Positions 50,806 to 63,898 of a DNA stretch of 64,000 nt are shown in pieces. This DNA comes from Lepisosteus oculatus (Eukaryota; Chordata; Actinopteri; Semionotiformes; Lepisosteidae): NCBI RefSeq assembly GCF_040954835.1, contig NC_090718.1:15887532-15951531 (forward strand), in the 5' to 3' direction. Positions within the stretch are counted from its first letter, which is position 1, and each line of letters opens with the position of its first letter. A model generated the notes under the pieces. It saw only the letters and a list, made by a program, of their open reading frames with translations, made no database searches and was not told the DNA's origin. The position numbers were made by a program, and so were the translations under genes.

Positions 50806-51319
50806 CAGTTGGAGTTATATAGAGTTAGAGGTTGTTTTCACGGCACCAGCCGACTAAAGCAGAGACCTCCTTCCACTCCAGAATTTTTTTTTTTATTTGG
50901 GTGGGATCATCTGGAGTCTTGATTCCTTTCACGGAGTCAGCAGTAGATACACAGCTGTTAGCATAGGAGGAGTACAGAAGAGGTGACAGCAGTGCTGGGG
51001 ACCCTCTGGCACAACCAGAGGTGTGAAATTGAAATTGTTTGGAAGGAATGGGAAGCTAAAGGCAGAGTCACAATCTCTGATTCATGTAATCAAAACAGTA
51101 AGTTCTTTCCTCGGGCAGCTTCGTTAGAACATTTTAAATAGATGTAAAAGTGTATTTACAGACTATATCAGCCCTTATCTTTATTTACCTGGTTTAATCT
51201 TTTTTTCAGAAGTGTAAATATATTATACTATGTACCCCTGATGGAATTATTGATGTGCTATAAATATACTCTTGTTTGTATTGTATCTATTTTTATTGCT
51301 ACAATAAAAAGTTAAAAAG

Positions 51320-51480
51320 AACTGCACTTTCGAGAAATGTCCACTGGGCGGCGACAGAGATACACGAGTCTATGGCGGCGAGTCCAATAGCGCCTCCGTA
51401 CAGATCCTCGTTGTGCAGAGATTGAAAATCAATACAGATGATAACTGTGACGTTTGTGACAGCAACTCTGAAAGATAACG
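51320..51480 (+). other. ATG-bearing conserved module, copy 2
   Basis: GAGAAATGTCCACTGGG (ATG 51337) and ATGGCGGCG (51371) opening MAASPIAPPYRSSLCRD. Counterpart of 33110-33250. Confidence 0.3.
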
Positions 51481-51849
51481 TAAAGAAGGAAACTAATATT
51501 GACATTACTTTTAAAGAAGTTAAATAATACTACATTTTAAACCTATTGAAAGTAATATGAAAATATCGTTTGTATTTAAAAAAATATGATACTTCCACGA
51601 TATAATAATTAACGAAATGCTGTGAGAGGAGACCCATGTTTAAACACTTTAAAACGGATGTAAATGCGTCTGTACAGACAATTTGAAACATGGACGGACC
51701 TCATCTGCTTTTGTTTACTATTAAACAAGATTACTTGTTTAATCTTTTTCCATAACATGTACATGTATTATCGTATGTACCCCTGACTATACTCTGTGTT
51801 ATATGTATTCTTGTTTTTATGGCATGTATTGTTGTTATATTTAAAAATA

Positions 51850-51945
51850 AAAAGACGCGACTCGATTACGTCAAAAGGAAGTCGCCACAGGGCTTGTGGG
51901 AAATGTAGTCTCCATAGTGCTCTGGACTGCGCTCCACACGTGTTC
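51850..51945 (+). promoter_or_regulatory. CRE-half / ZNF143-like / E-box cluster, copy 2
   Basis: ATTACGTCAAAAGG, GGGAAATGTAGTC (51898-51910) and CACGTG (51937-51942). Confidence 0.4.
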
Positions 51946-52344
51946 CGCAGATTTGATTGAGCATCAGAATTAATTATACAATGTCAGTGTATTTACCGTG
52001 TCGCGGATTTCTATGTTTGTCTTACAAGACGGACTCGGCAGGAGCTGTTTCTTGCTCTCCGGAGTGAAGCTGTTCTGGGAAGAGACGAGCAAATCTTTAG
52101 ACTCTTTGTAAATGAGACATCATCATGACAGCTGTGCCGACCTGCTCTTTATTGACCTGTTGAACCTGTTTGTGTAAAGAGCAGGAGTCTTGTGTACCCC
52201 TGATTGTGTTATGTGTACTCTAGTGTGTTTGCAGCGCTCGTCCTGCCTGGTTTATCAACTCGACACAGAAACAAAACCCACTGCCGTCGTGTCTGTGGGT
52301 TTCTGAGCTCTCTTGTCTTGTTTGTCTCCTTTGTTTATTTTACT

Positions 52345-52440
52345 TTGTTAAATAAAACGTGGTTGCCGGGGCAACGGAGCTGCAGTAGTTGTTGCCGGAG
52401 CGGGTCTGACCTCCAGCAGGTCAACAGGCGGCTTTTTTAA
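52345..52440 (+). promoter_or_regulatory. AATAAA plus RFX-like repeat, copy 2
   Basis: AAATAAAACGTG followed by GTTGCCGGGGCAAC (52362-52375). Confidence 0.4.
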
Positions 52441-52734
52441 TCTAATCTCCGAGAAAAACAGAAACTTAAGAAACTTGAGTCTAAAAAGCGCTGGCTGGAG
52501 TATTTTGTGGAAGAAACGGTGACTCGCAGGCTGTGGGACAGAACTATCAGGGACACATCAGCGCTGGACACCAGCCTCACACCGCTGGGCTCACTGCACC
52601 ATGAGCGAGTCCGTCGGCGCCTCCTCCTGCTGGGGTGTGTTACTGCAGGAGTGAGGAGTCTCCGGTCTCCGGTCGCGTCATGATCTGCAGGTGGAGGTGA
52701 GAGACGGCGGCAGCGCTGGGAGCCTGGATTTAGT

Positions 52735-52874
52735 TCCTGGGGTGCTGTCTGTGTGGAGTTTGCATGCTCTGCCTGTGTTCTCATGGGTCCTGTTCATGGG
52801 GTGCTGTCTGTGTGGAGTCTGCATGCTCTGCCCCTGTTCTCATGGGTCTGGTTTCCTGGGGTGCTGTCTGTGTG
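52735..52874 (+). repeat. 60-bp tandem repeat, about 2.3 units, copy 2
   Basis: Counterpart of the eleven-unit array at 34401-35074; the difference explains about 410 bases of offset change between the copies. Confidence 0.9.
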
Positions 52875-54429
52875 GATACCTGGTGAAGAGACCCAGTGAG
52901 TGTTTGTGTGGCCAGCTGCGTCAACTTCAATAAAACTGGCCTTTTGGTTTGTTTGAGTGCTGACTTGCTATGGTGTATTTTTTCTCTCTGTGAACAACAC
53001 GTCCTACGGCCAACACTACCCACACAGGAGGTGTGTGCGTGACAGCTCCTCAGCTGCAGCAGGAGTCCAAGTGTGCACAGATTTCTTGTTGGGTTTTGTT
53101 GTTTGAAGTTTCTGTTTGTATGTAGGAAGCAATTGTGCCATCGTGTGGTCCGAGTTATAGCACGCGACCAGAGCTCCCGAAGAGCGCCTGCCTCCTGCCC
53201 GATTCGACGTCTAAAATCATCACAGAACGGTGAGGAGCCTCTGACACAGCCCCCAGTACTGGGTGTGCAGAAATAATCCTATTGTACAGTTTTGGTGTGA
53301 AATGGCCTCCAGTTCTTGTAACATGATGGGTTTCTCTGGACTGCAGTCCCAGTGCACTCCGCTTTGGATTTGCAGTGGTGTTTTCTACAATGGAAAACCC
53401 TTTGTTTGTACAGAATGGAAATGGCAGTCTGCATGTTTTAATAATCTAATGTGATCATGTACTACAGCTTAAACACTGAGCCAGGTGACGTTTGATTCTA
53501 AAAGATTTCTCTATCATTTCAGCGGCGCCTTGTCTGCGGCAGCCCGGCAGCTCCTCCTCCCTTCCAGCTGAGACTCTTCCCTCTCCAGAGGTGGGTTAGT
53601 GCTCTCAGGTCATCTTCTCTCACACAGCTGTGGGGCAGAAACGCTACTTCCACTGGGCAGAGAGCAGACGGGCAGTGGGAAGGGCAGCCCTGTGTTTGGG
53701 GATCAGGGCTGTCCCTGCTGAGGGATGCTTTCAGAGCCAAAGCAACTGGCTGGGTTATGAACTTTATGGTGTGATCCAAATATGACATACAAAGACAGAG
53801 AATGAGAAAGAAATAGTATTGCATGTATCTGATCAAAACAGTCTCTTTCAGACAAAACAAATATTGAACAAAAACTTAGTTGCAACACACTGCACTACAC
53901 TTTCTTCTAGGCTGACATTACTGATAGTTTGTGCTGTCTTCCTTTCAGTCTGCAGGGTGTGCATCTTTTTCCTCAGCTTCCTACACGAGGAATCAGTTTC
54001 TCCTGCCCTGGTTTCACTCCTTTATATCTCACAATCTTCTGCAGCTCCTGGAGGCTGACGACATGTTTGCTGTTTCTGAAAAATTGCTGACTGGCTCATC
54101 AGCACAATTGCTGATTCAAAATCCTTTACTCACATGTTGCCTTAGCCTCTGTATCACAGAGATGTCTTCTGGGTTGGGTAGATCGATAGTGTGCTTTTGC
54201 TCAGTTGCTCTGCTCAATGCGTGGTCTTTTAACTCCGGCTGGGTACGAGCACCTCACTCTCCACACGGCTTTCCAAGGCTCTGTCATCGTGTGTGAGGAT
54301 GTTGTGTAGCTCGTGAAACAGTTCCCCCATTTGAGCCCTGGATTTACTGGGTACTTGAATACCTGAATCTTGCCGTCAGTCCTGATCACCTTGTTTTTGT
54401 TCTGCAAGGACAAGGCACCTCCCCAGCAC

Positions 54430-54615
54430 TGAACACAAACTGATACTGGCGGGTTGATTGTGTTGTGGTGTGAGTTTGTGTCTGTGGGGGTGAGGTGTCC
54501 CCTGCAGCGCGAACAAACATGCAGACTCCACACAGACAGCAGCCCTGGAATCAAACCCAGGGCCCCGGTGCTATGAGGCAGCGATGCTAACCACTGTGCC
54601 GCAGTGTTGCCCCCT
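54430..54615 (-). mobile_element. tRNA-derived SINE, copy 2
   Basis: Same as 36630-36815, with the same B box and GTCTGTGTGGAGTCTGCATG on the minus strand. Confidence 0.8.
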
Positions 54616-56634
54616 TTGAAAATGTCTGACTTCCGTTTAATTTGAGGTCACAAGCTTATAAATGGTCTCACAACGTTTGTCTCATCTCAGGTTTCTCTGA
54701 CCAGGCCCAAGGACCTGTAGTCACTGACAGCTTCTGCAGTCTGACGGTTCATTTCAGTAGGCTGGAGGGATGGCGCAATTATCCTCAAATCAGTGAGTAT
54801 TGTTTTGCTCTTGTAACATGAAACATCAAAGAGAAGTCAACAGACTATTCCGTGAAACTGTTCAGACTGGCCCGTGGTGATTTTCTGGGTCCTTTAGTAA
54901 GCTGTCCGGGACTGTGTCATCGACACACTTTGTGAGAAGCCAGTCTGTGTGTTTGCTCTTGTGATCATTCGTGAACGAATGTAAGAGAGTGTAAGAGAGG
55001 GAGAAGATTCGGCCCTGGAGTGATCCACTTTTCTATTTAACAACCTCAAACTGCAGGAGAGAAATGCTTCATTTCTAAGATGGAAATATAATCAGAAAGT
55101 ATAATTAGCCATTTGTGTATATCATGTCAAAAAATGTTTTATATATAAAAAGAATTTAGTAGAGACATTTGCTTAATAAGGCAGTAGAATAAATCTTGTG
55201 ATGCTGGTGTGATGGTGCTCTCCAACAAACTGATACAAATGGACAGAGAGACAAAGTGAGAAAGAAAATGTGTACATAACAGACATATATGCAGAATACA
55301 ATACAGTGCTGTAAAGTACAGTACCCTAGAGTGAAGATGGAAATCATTCATTCTGGTGCAGAAGAAATGAATCTGCTCTCAATGGTTTTCCTGTACAATT
55401 GGAACACGTTGTGAATTCTACATAATTCACAGAAAACAAAATAAACAACTCATTCACTCCCCTGCTGTCCGTGACCCAGAGCTCAGTAATCATTTCACTA
55501 CTGAAGATCATGCAGTTTTTAATGCTTTTCATTTGAACATCCTACTTGTTAATATTTCCTCTTAGATGAGAATATTCTCTTCGGCGTGTCTTTACAACTC
55601 TTCTCTTATTGCTCCTCTTGTCAGTAATCCGGTGTGAAAGCTGTCTCTGTCGGAATCAATGTCTTACCTCTCCGTCTTGTGTTTCAGGTCTCCTCTGGCT
55701 GCTGACCCTGCCGTCAGGACAGAACACATCCCGCACTGACCACACTGCTGGGTTTACTGTACGTGACAATAAAGAGCTTGAGCAACACATCTAATGTGAT
55801 CTCTGCACGCTTCCCGAGGAGGGTCCAGCAACGTTCTATATAGTGCACATCACCATCGGGATGAAAAACAAAAATCCCCAGTGGGAGTCCAGTCTTTCCC
55901 TGCTACGCAAATTGCTTTTCGTTAGGTGAGGTCGCAAGTTCTTAGTGGAGAATGTTGTACAGTTTCTTAATGCAATAGGGCGAGTAAGACTGAAGTTCCC
56001 CCCGTGTTGGCCGATCAGTGGAACGAAACTGAAAAAAGCTCCTTGAAACTGTGATTCATACACTGATACACTGGCTCAGCATGGTGCTCACCTGCTGTCC
56101 TTGGGTGTCTGCTGAAATTTGATTTTTTTTCAGGAGCACTGTGACCCAGAGCTCAATAATCATTTCAGCTACTGAAGATCATTCAGTTTTTAATGCTTTT
56201 CATTTGAACATCCTACTTGTTAGTATTTCCTCTTAGGTGAGAATACTCTGGTACTTTTCTGGGTCTTAGTTGAGTGAGCTTTATTAGAATAATTGAACAA
56301 TACTTTCACCTCCACATAACACTCATAGATTTTTCAAGGGTTAAATATGGGAGCCACGTTTCTTACATGTTTCCTTTTGTAAGTTGATTCACAAAGCTTT
56401 CACCGCCTCCACTCCAGTGAATCACTTTGTTTAGCAAGTGATCAGGTGGAACAGTTTAATTTCTTCCTGCAAATAATGCCTTTTCCTTTTTCATCCCATT
56501 CAAGTCTCCGTCCTAGTTAGTCATTGTGATGTAGAACGGCAGTGGTCCAGTTGAAAGGTTCAAGGTTTCACTGTGTTTTAGAGTGCAGATAAAGAAGATA
56601 ATAGGAGAGGAAACTGGAAAAGCCGTGACTCTGT

Positions 56635-57230
56635 CATTCCATTCAATTAAATTTATTTTCATATAGCACCTTTCACAACAAGGTTGCCCCAAGGCGCTTA
56701 ACAATGCAGGTAAATATACATTTTGTGAATACAGAACTGAAGACAATGGAGGAAAGGAACCAAAGACTCAGTAAGGAGAATAAAATCCTCTAGGGGTCCA
56801 AGGTCAACTGGCTGCCCAACCCCTTTGGGCATGCTAACATTATATCATTAAAAAAAAAGAAAGAAATGAATGCGGGTATTAATCCATCCATCCATCACGT
56901 TATCTGTATGTCAGTACCCCATGCAGGTCTCTGCAGACAAGCAGAATCCTCCTAAACGACAGCTGTATCCATGATGCCCCTCTTGGATCCATGGCACTGA
57001 TGCAGCATTCAACTCACATGGTGCCCAGCCCATGACAGACAGTATTTCTCCTCTGCAGTATCCCTGCGAGGCAGGACAGGTGCCTGACCTCTGAGAGCCT
57101 TGTAAGTAAGTAGAAGGAGTTTGAAGTCCGCCCTGTACCCGAGAGGAAGCCAATGAAGAGAGAGAAGTATGGGGGTTATGTGGTCATTCTTTCTGCTCCA
57201 AGTAACAATTCTAGCTGCTGCATTCTGTAA
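56635..57230 (-). mobile_element. Dispersed repeat with L2-like tail, copy 2
   Basis: Counterpart of 38835-39430, with a few base changes. Confidence 0.5.
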
Positions 57231-57884
57231 GTATTCAAACTCTTTGCTGTGACAAATCTAACGTACTTTAGGCAGACAAAACGACCTTAAAAAGCCACAT
57301 GATTTTTAAGTAGTCTGTGTGTAGTAACAGTGGTTCACATTATTTCAGAACGTATACTCCCGTCTCTGTAACTTTCCTCAGTCAGCTATTGAACATTCTG
57401 TATTTACACCACGAATGCACTACTTTGTCTCGCGCGCGGTCACACTGGCCGTCCACAGGCACGGGCAGGAGCAGGGAACACGAGGCCGCTCTGTAGTGCC
57501 CCTGTGGCTCTCCAGCAGAGGGGAGCACTTTGCTCAACAGCCCTGAGCCAAAGGACCCAGTGATAAAGCTGAAAATCTGGCAAGTCCCCCAGTCTCCCTG
57601 GGGCGCTGAAGAGGATTTCATCTGATGCTGAGGTTCCTGTAACTCAACACAAAATTGAACACGGCGAGTTATGAGTTTGTGAAGAAGTGACAGCGGAACA
57701 ATGTCAAACAGGAAGTTAACCTACAGGAAAGAATGAATTGAATCTCTGATATTCAAGCATGCAGTGTGACGTCCACTGTCTATTCAAATCTACTCTGCAA
57801 GTCTTACAATTCTTTTTCATACACCGTCTCCTGGTTATTGTTTTGTGAGTGCTTGAACTGTTTCTCAGTAGAAATAAGACCGAT

Positions 57885-58850
57885 AACTCACTGCTTCAGG
57901 ATGCACACTATCGTCGATGAAACCTGTGGTGTAAGCAAGCGAAAAGAGACAGATCCTTCTAAAACACAGAGGCCATCGGGAGGGCAGAAACACTCTGCAA
58001 CAGGTAGGAGCTGTGGAGCCGTGATTCCCCCGAGCCAGAGCCCTCGTCCTCCCTCGACAGCGAACTGAGCTCCAGCGACTGGAGCAGCTACCTGCCGTCG
58101 TGGGACCTCCTGCAGATTGGGAACGGGTAAGGCAATTCGACACGAGCCCACTCCTCTTCCCACTGCTTACACCCCTATAACAAATAGTTTCAGGGTATTC
58201 AAGTACAGGATAAAGAGATGACAGGTGTTCCCAATTGGCTGAGGATACAACTCTCTCTCTCTGAGAAAGCACACAGAGGTGGACAAAGCAATTAAATGCG
58301 TTTACAAGTCATTTCCTCTGTTTCTGGTCTTTCTTTACATATCAGAAAAGTGAACTGGTGGCTGTTGGAAAGTGTCTGCTCCGTACGTAATATACATGTA
58401 AAAGATGTGATTAAATATCTTGGTATTAAGATTTTCAAAAAGGTGATTTTGTGATTTGATGTTCTCTACCTTAGTAAAATAAAAAAAAAAACTTTATTCA
58501 TGGTTGCTATTTGTCAAACACGGGCAGAAGGAGGCCTAAATGCTACAGGGTTTAGAGCATCTAATACCGATACCGACAGTATTATTTACAAAATTAAGCA
58601 AAGTAGGTGATGTATGTTTCCCTAATTTAATCATTCAGGAACTAGGTATTGATGCTTTTAAGAAACTAACAGTAGCCCATCAGAACCTATGGAAGAATTT
58701 ACAACCTTTATTAGACTACAAGGAAAACAATGTAGTTATACGTGTACTAATAAATACTTCAGATCCCTCTCGCAATCTCACAATATTTTGTCAAACTATT
58801 TTGGAGCACCTCTTTGGGGAAAGTGAGTGGAATCAAACATGACTATTGTC
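57885..58850 (+). mobile_element. LINE-like remnant with the 510-bp inserted segment, copy 2
   Basis: Counterpart of 40087-41050, containing the acidic Ser-rich frame (about 58006-58128) and the TKLSKVGDVCFPNLIIQE frame ending at 58842. Confidence 0.4.
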
Positions 58851-59599
58851 AAACAGATTTTGTATGAATAATAAGGTTAAGGCGTCAGTACAAAATTGTA
58901 CATTGAATCGACCCGGTAAAGATACACAGTGTGCATAGATTTAAAAGTAATATAGATGATAATTGTCTATCTCAAAGCAGCCCAGAAACCTTACGTTTGT
59001 TTTTGTTTTGTTCTGTTGTTAAAACACTCTGAACAGATCGGCAAAATGGTGTAAAGAAGGCTTCTAATTCTGACATTTCCTGTAGACAAATTGATGTTAT
59101 TTTACTGCTCAATACTGCTGAACCGAATCTAAAATATAATGTATCATTGGCTTAATCATTATACTCGCTCGTTATTAGATGTAGAAATAGCCTAAAGATG
59201 AGAAATAATCGAAAATTGAATAATTAGACCGTATGTCGTAGTAGCAGATTGTACTTCTCGCCTACTTGATGTGGTCGAGCAACTCCACAATCGCCATACA
59301 ATCCGTCCGTTCTCATGCTCTGACTTTCAGGTTGGGCAGTGGACTGGATTCCAGGGCAAACTCGTTCTTGTTTGATTATCCGTGTGAAATCTCGCCCAAT
59401 ATAACAGGTAAGCTCATGCACTGAAATGATGCGCTTCCAAATTAAAGCGACACGCATTTGAATAATTCAAAATACACACGAGGGAACGTCTCCAAACCAT
59501 GCCTAAGTATCACAACATGAAAGCTGTGCGTACCTTATCTTTATTTGACTGTATAATGTACTCCGGTGATCTGTAACGTACTCTTGCGTGCATCGTAAA

Positions 59600-60064
59600 G
59601 GATCCGGACTTCCGGCTACGGAAAACCCGGAGTGGATCAGCCTTTGCACCGGACCCGGACTTCCGGCTACGAAAAACCCGGAGTGGATCGGCCTTTCCAC
59701 CGGACCCGGACTTCCGGCTACGAAAAACCCGGAGTGGATCGGCCTTCCACCGGATCCGGACTTCCGGCTACGGAAAACCCGGAGTGGATCGGCCTCCCAC
59801 TGGATCCGGACTTCCGGCTACGGAAAACCCGGAGTGGATCGGCCTTCCACTGGATCCGGACTGCCGGCTACGGAAAACCCGGAGTGGATCGGCCTTCCAC
59901 TGGATCCGGACTGCCGGCTACGGAAAACCCGGAGTGGATCGGCCTTCCACTGGATCCGGACTGCCGGCTACGGAAAACCCGGAGTGGATCGGCCTCCCAC
60001 TGGATCCGGACTGCCGGCTACGGAAAACCCGGAGTGGATCGGCCTCCCACTGGATCCGGACTGT
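59600..60064 (+). repeat. 50-bp GC-rich minisatellite, copy 2 (about 9 units)
   Basis: Same unit as 41802-42317, one unit fewer. Confidence 0.95.
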
Positions 60065-60325
60065 GAGCAGCTTTTGTCCAATCGGCGCTGAGATTTCAGC
60101 AGGAGGCGGGAGACAGGCTCTTGTCCAGTCACACAGCTTCAGTCCCGGGACTTTTCCGAATTCCGGCGGGCGGTGACACTTCCGAGAAATGTCCACTGGG
60201 TGGCGACAGAGATACACGGAGCTGAGTCTCAAAGCGCTATCGGAAAGACTTGAAATCGGAAAGAAATACATTTGTTACGTTTTAATCCCATTGAAAAGGA
60301 AGATGAAAATATCGTTTGTATTTTA
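60065..60325 (+). promoter_or_regulatory. Promoter-like CCAAT/GC-box block with ATG frame, copy 2
   Basis: CCAAT 60078-60082, GC box and GAGAAATGTCCACTGGG (ATG 60189). The ATG frame runs 45 codons to about 60326, as at 27121. Activity is inferred. Confidence 0.4.
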
Positions 60326-60614
60326 AAACATTATTATACTTGCGCAACATAATTATTAAGGGAATGGTGTGAGAGGAGACCGTGTTTGAACAGTTTAAGA
60401 CGGATGTAAAGACATTTTATTTCAGAATGTCTTTCTGAAATGTGTCTGTTTCTGTGTTGTAAGAACGTTGAAGCATGGACGGGCCTTATCTGCATTTACC
60501 TTGTTGAATCTTTTTTTCCATAAAATGTACATGTATTATTGCATGTACCCTGACAATACGACTGCTACGTTACGTTTTCTTGTAGTTTTTGGTCTCATAA
60601 AAAATACAAAAGTA

Positions 60615-60700
60615 TGAGTCGATGACGTCAAAATGGTGTCGCCCACAGGGCTTATGGGTAATGTAGTCTCTGTAGTTCACTGGGCTTCCCTGCCCATGTG
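60615..60700 (+). promoter_or_regulatory. CRE / ZNF143-like cluster, copy 2 second instance
   Basis: TGACGTCA (60623-60630) and GGGTAATGTAGTC (60656-60668). Same as 42875-42960. Confidence 0.45.
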
Positions 60701-60934
60701 TTTCGCTGATTTCATTGAACATTAGAATGAATTATATTAATACAATTTCAGCGTATTTATCGTGTCTTGTATTTCTTTGTCTCTCTTATGTGTTCCCTTG
60801 TGTGTATGTTTTCTTGTATTTCACTTGTCTGCGGCGCTGGTTAATCGACTTGGCACATAAAGCAAACCCACTGTCCTCGTGTTTCTTAGCTCCCGTCTTG
60901 TTTGCAAACTTTTCTCCTGTGTTTATTTTACTTT

Positions 60935-61120
60935 GTCAATAAAACGTGGTTGCCGGGGAAACGGTGCTGCAGAAGTTGTTGCGAGCTGACCTCTAGGAGG
61001 TAAACAGTCGGCTTTTGTAATCTAATCAGCGAGCAAAGCAGAAACGTTAGTCTAAAAAGCGCTGGCTGAGTATTTTGTGGACATTATGCAGAAGAAAAGG
61101 AAGGAACGGTGAGTCGCAGG
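60935..61120 (+). other. AATAAA/RFX-like repeat and exon-like block with donor, copy 2
   Basis: GTTGCCGGGGAAAC at 60949-60962; donor GGAACG/GTGAGT with GT at 61109. A second block at about 61500-61660 has its donor GT at 61653. Confidence 0.35.
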
Positions 61121-61919
61121 CTGTCGGTAAATATCAGCGCCGGACACCAGCCTCACACCGCTGGGCTCACTGCCCCATGAGCGAGTCCGTCGGCGCCTCC
61201 TCCTGCTGGGGTGTGTTACTGCAGGAGTGAGGAGTCTCCGGTCTCCGGTCGCGTCATGATCTGCAAGTGGAGGTGAGAGACGGCGGCGCAGTGGGTGGCA
61301 GCGCTGGGAGCCTGGATTTAGTTCCTGGGGTGCTGTCTGTGTGGAGTTTGCATGCTCTGCTCATGTTCTCGTGGCTCCAGTTTTCTGGGGTGCAAAATTC
61401 TGTTTATTTCACAAGACGGACCCGGGCAGCAGCATGTGTCTGCAGCGCTCATCCTGCCTGCATGTTTGCAAACTTTTCTCCTGTGTTTATTTTACTTTGT
61501 TAAATAAAACGTGGTTGCTGGGGAAACGGTGCTGCAGAAGTTGTTGCGATCTGACCTCCGGGAGGGAGACAGCTGGCAAAGCCGAAACTTTAGTCTAAAA
61601 GGCGCTGGCTGGAGAAGTTTGTGGACATTTTGCGGAAGAAAAGGAAGAAGCGGTGAGTCGCAGGCTGTGTGACAGGACTGTCGGGGAAATGTAAGCGCTG
61701 GGCTGAGCGAGTCCGTCGGCGCCTCCTCCTGCAGGAGTGAGGAGTCTCCGGTCTCCGGTCGCGTCCTGATCTGCATGTGGAGGTGAAAGGCTGAGAGACG
61801 GTGCACATGCTCTGCACATGTTCTCATGTGTCTGGTTTCCTGGAGTGCTGTCTGTGTGGAGTTTGCATGCTCTGCTCATGTTCTCAAGGGTTTCCTGCCG
61901 CTTCTGCAGTCCAGTGTTG

Positions 61920-62203
61920 GTGAGTCTGTCGGGTTGATTGTGTTGTGGTGTGAGTGTGCCCTAAAGGGGTTTTAATAGTATGGGGTTTGTGTGTTCACTT
62001 GTATGCAGACCACTGGAGAGACCGGTTGTTTTTTGCCAGGCAGACTAATGGCTGCATATTCAATTCCAGCTACTGAACCAGCAAGTGGGACAGTGTTTGA
62101 AAACCCTTTCAATGAAAGGTTTGTAGAACAGTGTTGCTATTGTTCTGTTTAATTCGAGGTCACCAAGCTTATAAATGGTCTCACAACGTTTGTCTCTTTT
62201 CAG
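61920..62203 (+). other. Candidate intron, copy 2
   Basis: GTGAGTCTG donor at 61920 and TTTGTCTCTTTTCAG acceptor ending at 62203, same as 44181-44464. Confidence 0.4.
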
Positions 62204-62993
62204 GTTTCTCCGACCCGGAGAGTGAACAAAGAAGTGATAAGGGCCCATAACACCTAAGCTCGGCACTCTCACACTCTTCAGCCACACGAGCTTCCTCCTG
62301 GTAAAATACTGGGCAAGCCCCTTTCTGACAGGGACAGTGGAAAACCCCCTGAGGGAGATGGGCTGAGGGGAGGAATAAAACCATCTGAGCCGGAACGGAG
62401 CGCGCTCCCGATTCCCACTAGACCCGGGAGACGACACAGGCAGCACAAGGGAAGCTGCGGCGCTCGAGTTCACGGAGGCAAGGACCGATTGACGACCACG
62501 GGAGACAGTGGCATCGGAACAGAGGTACTGTACAGAGACTTTTAATACCTGAAGGCAAGGAGCGAGAAACCGGCCCGGCTAGCCGCTCCAAACTGAGGGG
62601 AATGGAATACAGTTCGCGGGAGGATTTCTAGTGGAACCTGAACGGAGTCTGGGGAAATGGGACCGGCCTCTCGTTCACTGGGGCCATCAAAGACTTTACA
62701 GGTACGAAGAAGAATCGTTCGAGTGGCCACTCTTCGGTACTTGACAGAAAAGACTGCCGTCCCTCTGGATTCATTATGACCCTTGGAAGGACCTTTTGTT
62801 GCTGCTGTTTTCGTTGTGTCTTTGGCTGATGGTGAAAGTGGATAGAAAATAAAAAGGTCACTTATACGATACACATGCTTGTCGCTGGTCTGTGTGGGCA
62901 TTGGTGGATCTGGAAGATCAACAGAACCTGTTGCATTGCTAGGTGCCGTAGTCATATATGAGGCAGGAAATAATTGTTGTTTGAGGGGTCACC

Positions 62994-63767
62994 TCACTCT
63001 GACACGAACGTGTTGGGAAGACGCGCCAGTTCTGACGTTAGTGCGATGGGTCTGTAGGCATTAAGGCAGGTTCTTGTGTCCTTTTTTGGAACAGGAACAA
63101 TAACAGAAGATTTGAAGCAGTCTGGCACTGTGCACTGGGACAATGATTGCTTAAAAACGTCTGTAAAGATTGGAGCGAGTTGGCCAGCACAGGGCTGTAG
63201 TGTGGCTGGAGATACACAGTCAGGTCCTGCTGCCTTTTTACAGTTTTGCTTTTTGAATAGCCTTAACACATCCTGTTCTTTGCTTCACAGGGCATTCTCA
63301 AGACTTGTTAACGGCGTCAAGTCTTCGTGAGAGATTGAGTGTGAGTGGGTGTGGCACTCCAGTTGAGTGGGGGACAATAGCTCATCCCCAGGATGTGAAT
63401 TATTTGGAGGAGTTGCGAGACTGCCATGGACAAGGTCGTTGGAGATCCTTTGTGTTTCAGGCCTGCTGTAAAATGTGTTATCTGGTAGAGAGTGATCAAG
63501 ATGTATCTGAGGGGATTTTCTTTTGTAATTGGTAACAGTTTGGAGACCTTTCCAGACAGATAAACAGTCTTTGTTAGCAAACAGTTGTTCCAGCTGTGGA
63601 CAGGAGGGGAAACAAAAGGTAGAGAACACTATTTTTAGAGAAATGGTCCTAAAGGAACAAAGCATACTGTAGGATGCCACTAGCTTAAGTCTTAACAGCA
63701 CTGCATAAGAGGAGACTCCAGTGTCTATTTGTTCCGAGGGATCCTCAGAAAGGTCAAAAGGTTGCAA
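62994..63767 (-). mobile_element. LINE ORF2 reverse transcriptase N-terminal fragment, copy 2
   Basis: Counterpart of 45255-46028 with very few substitutions; same truncation after YRPIALTS. Confidence 0.85.
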
Positions 63768-63898
63768 ACAGATAGGAGACTGGTTACATGCCTGAAGCTT
63801 AGCTAGAGGAACATAACAGTGCTGGAATTCTGAGAGGGGAGGTTATCAGAGCCTAATGTTATTGCGAAAAATGGCAACTAGGCATAGACGATCTGCTG

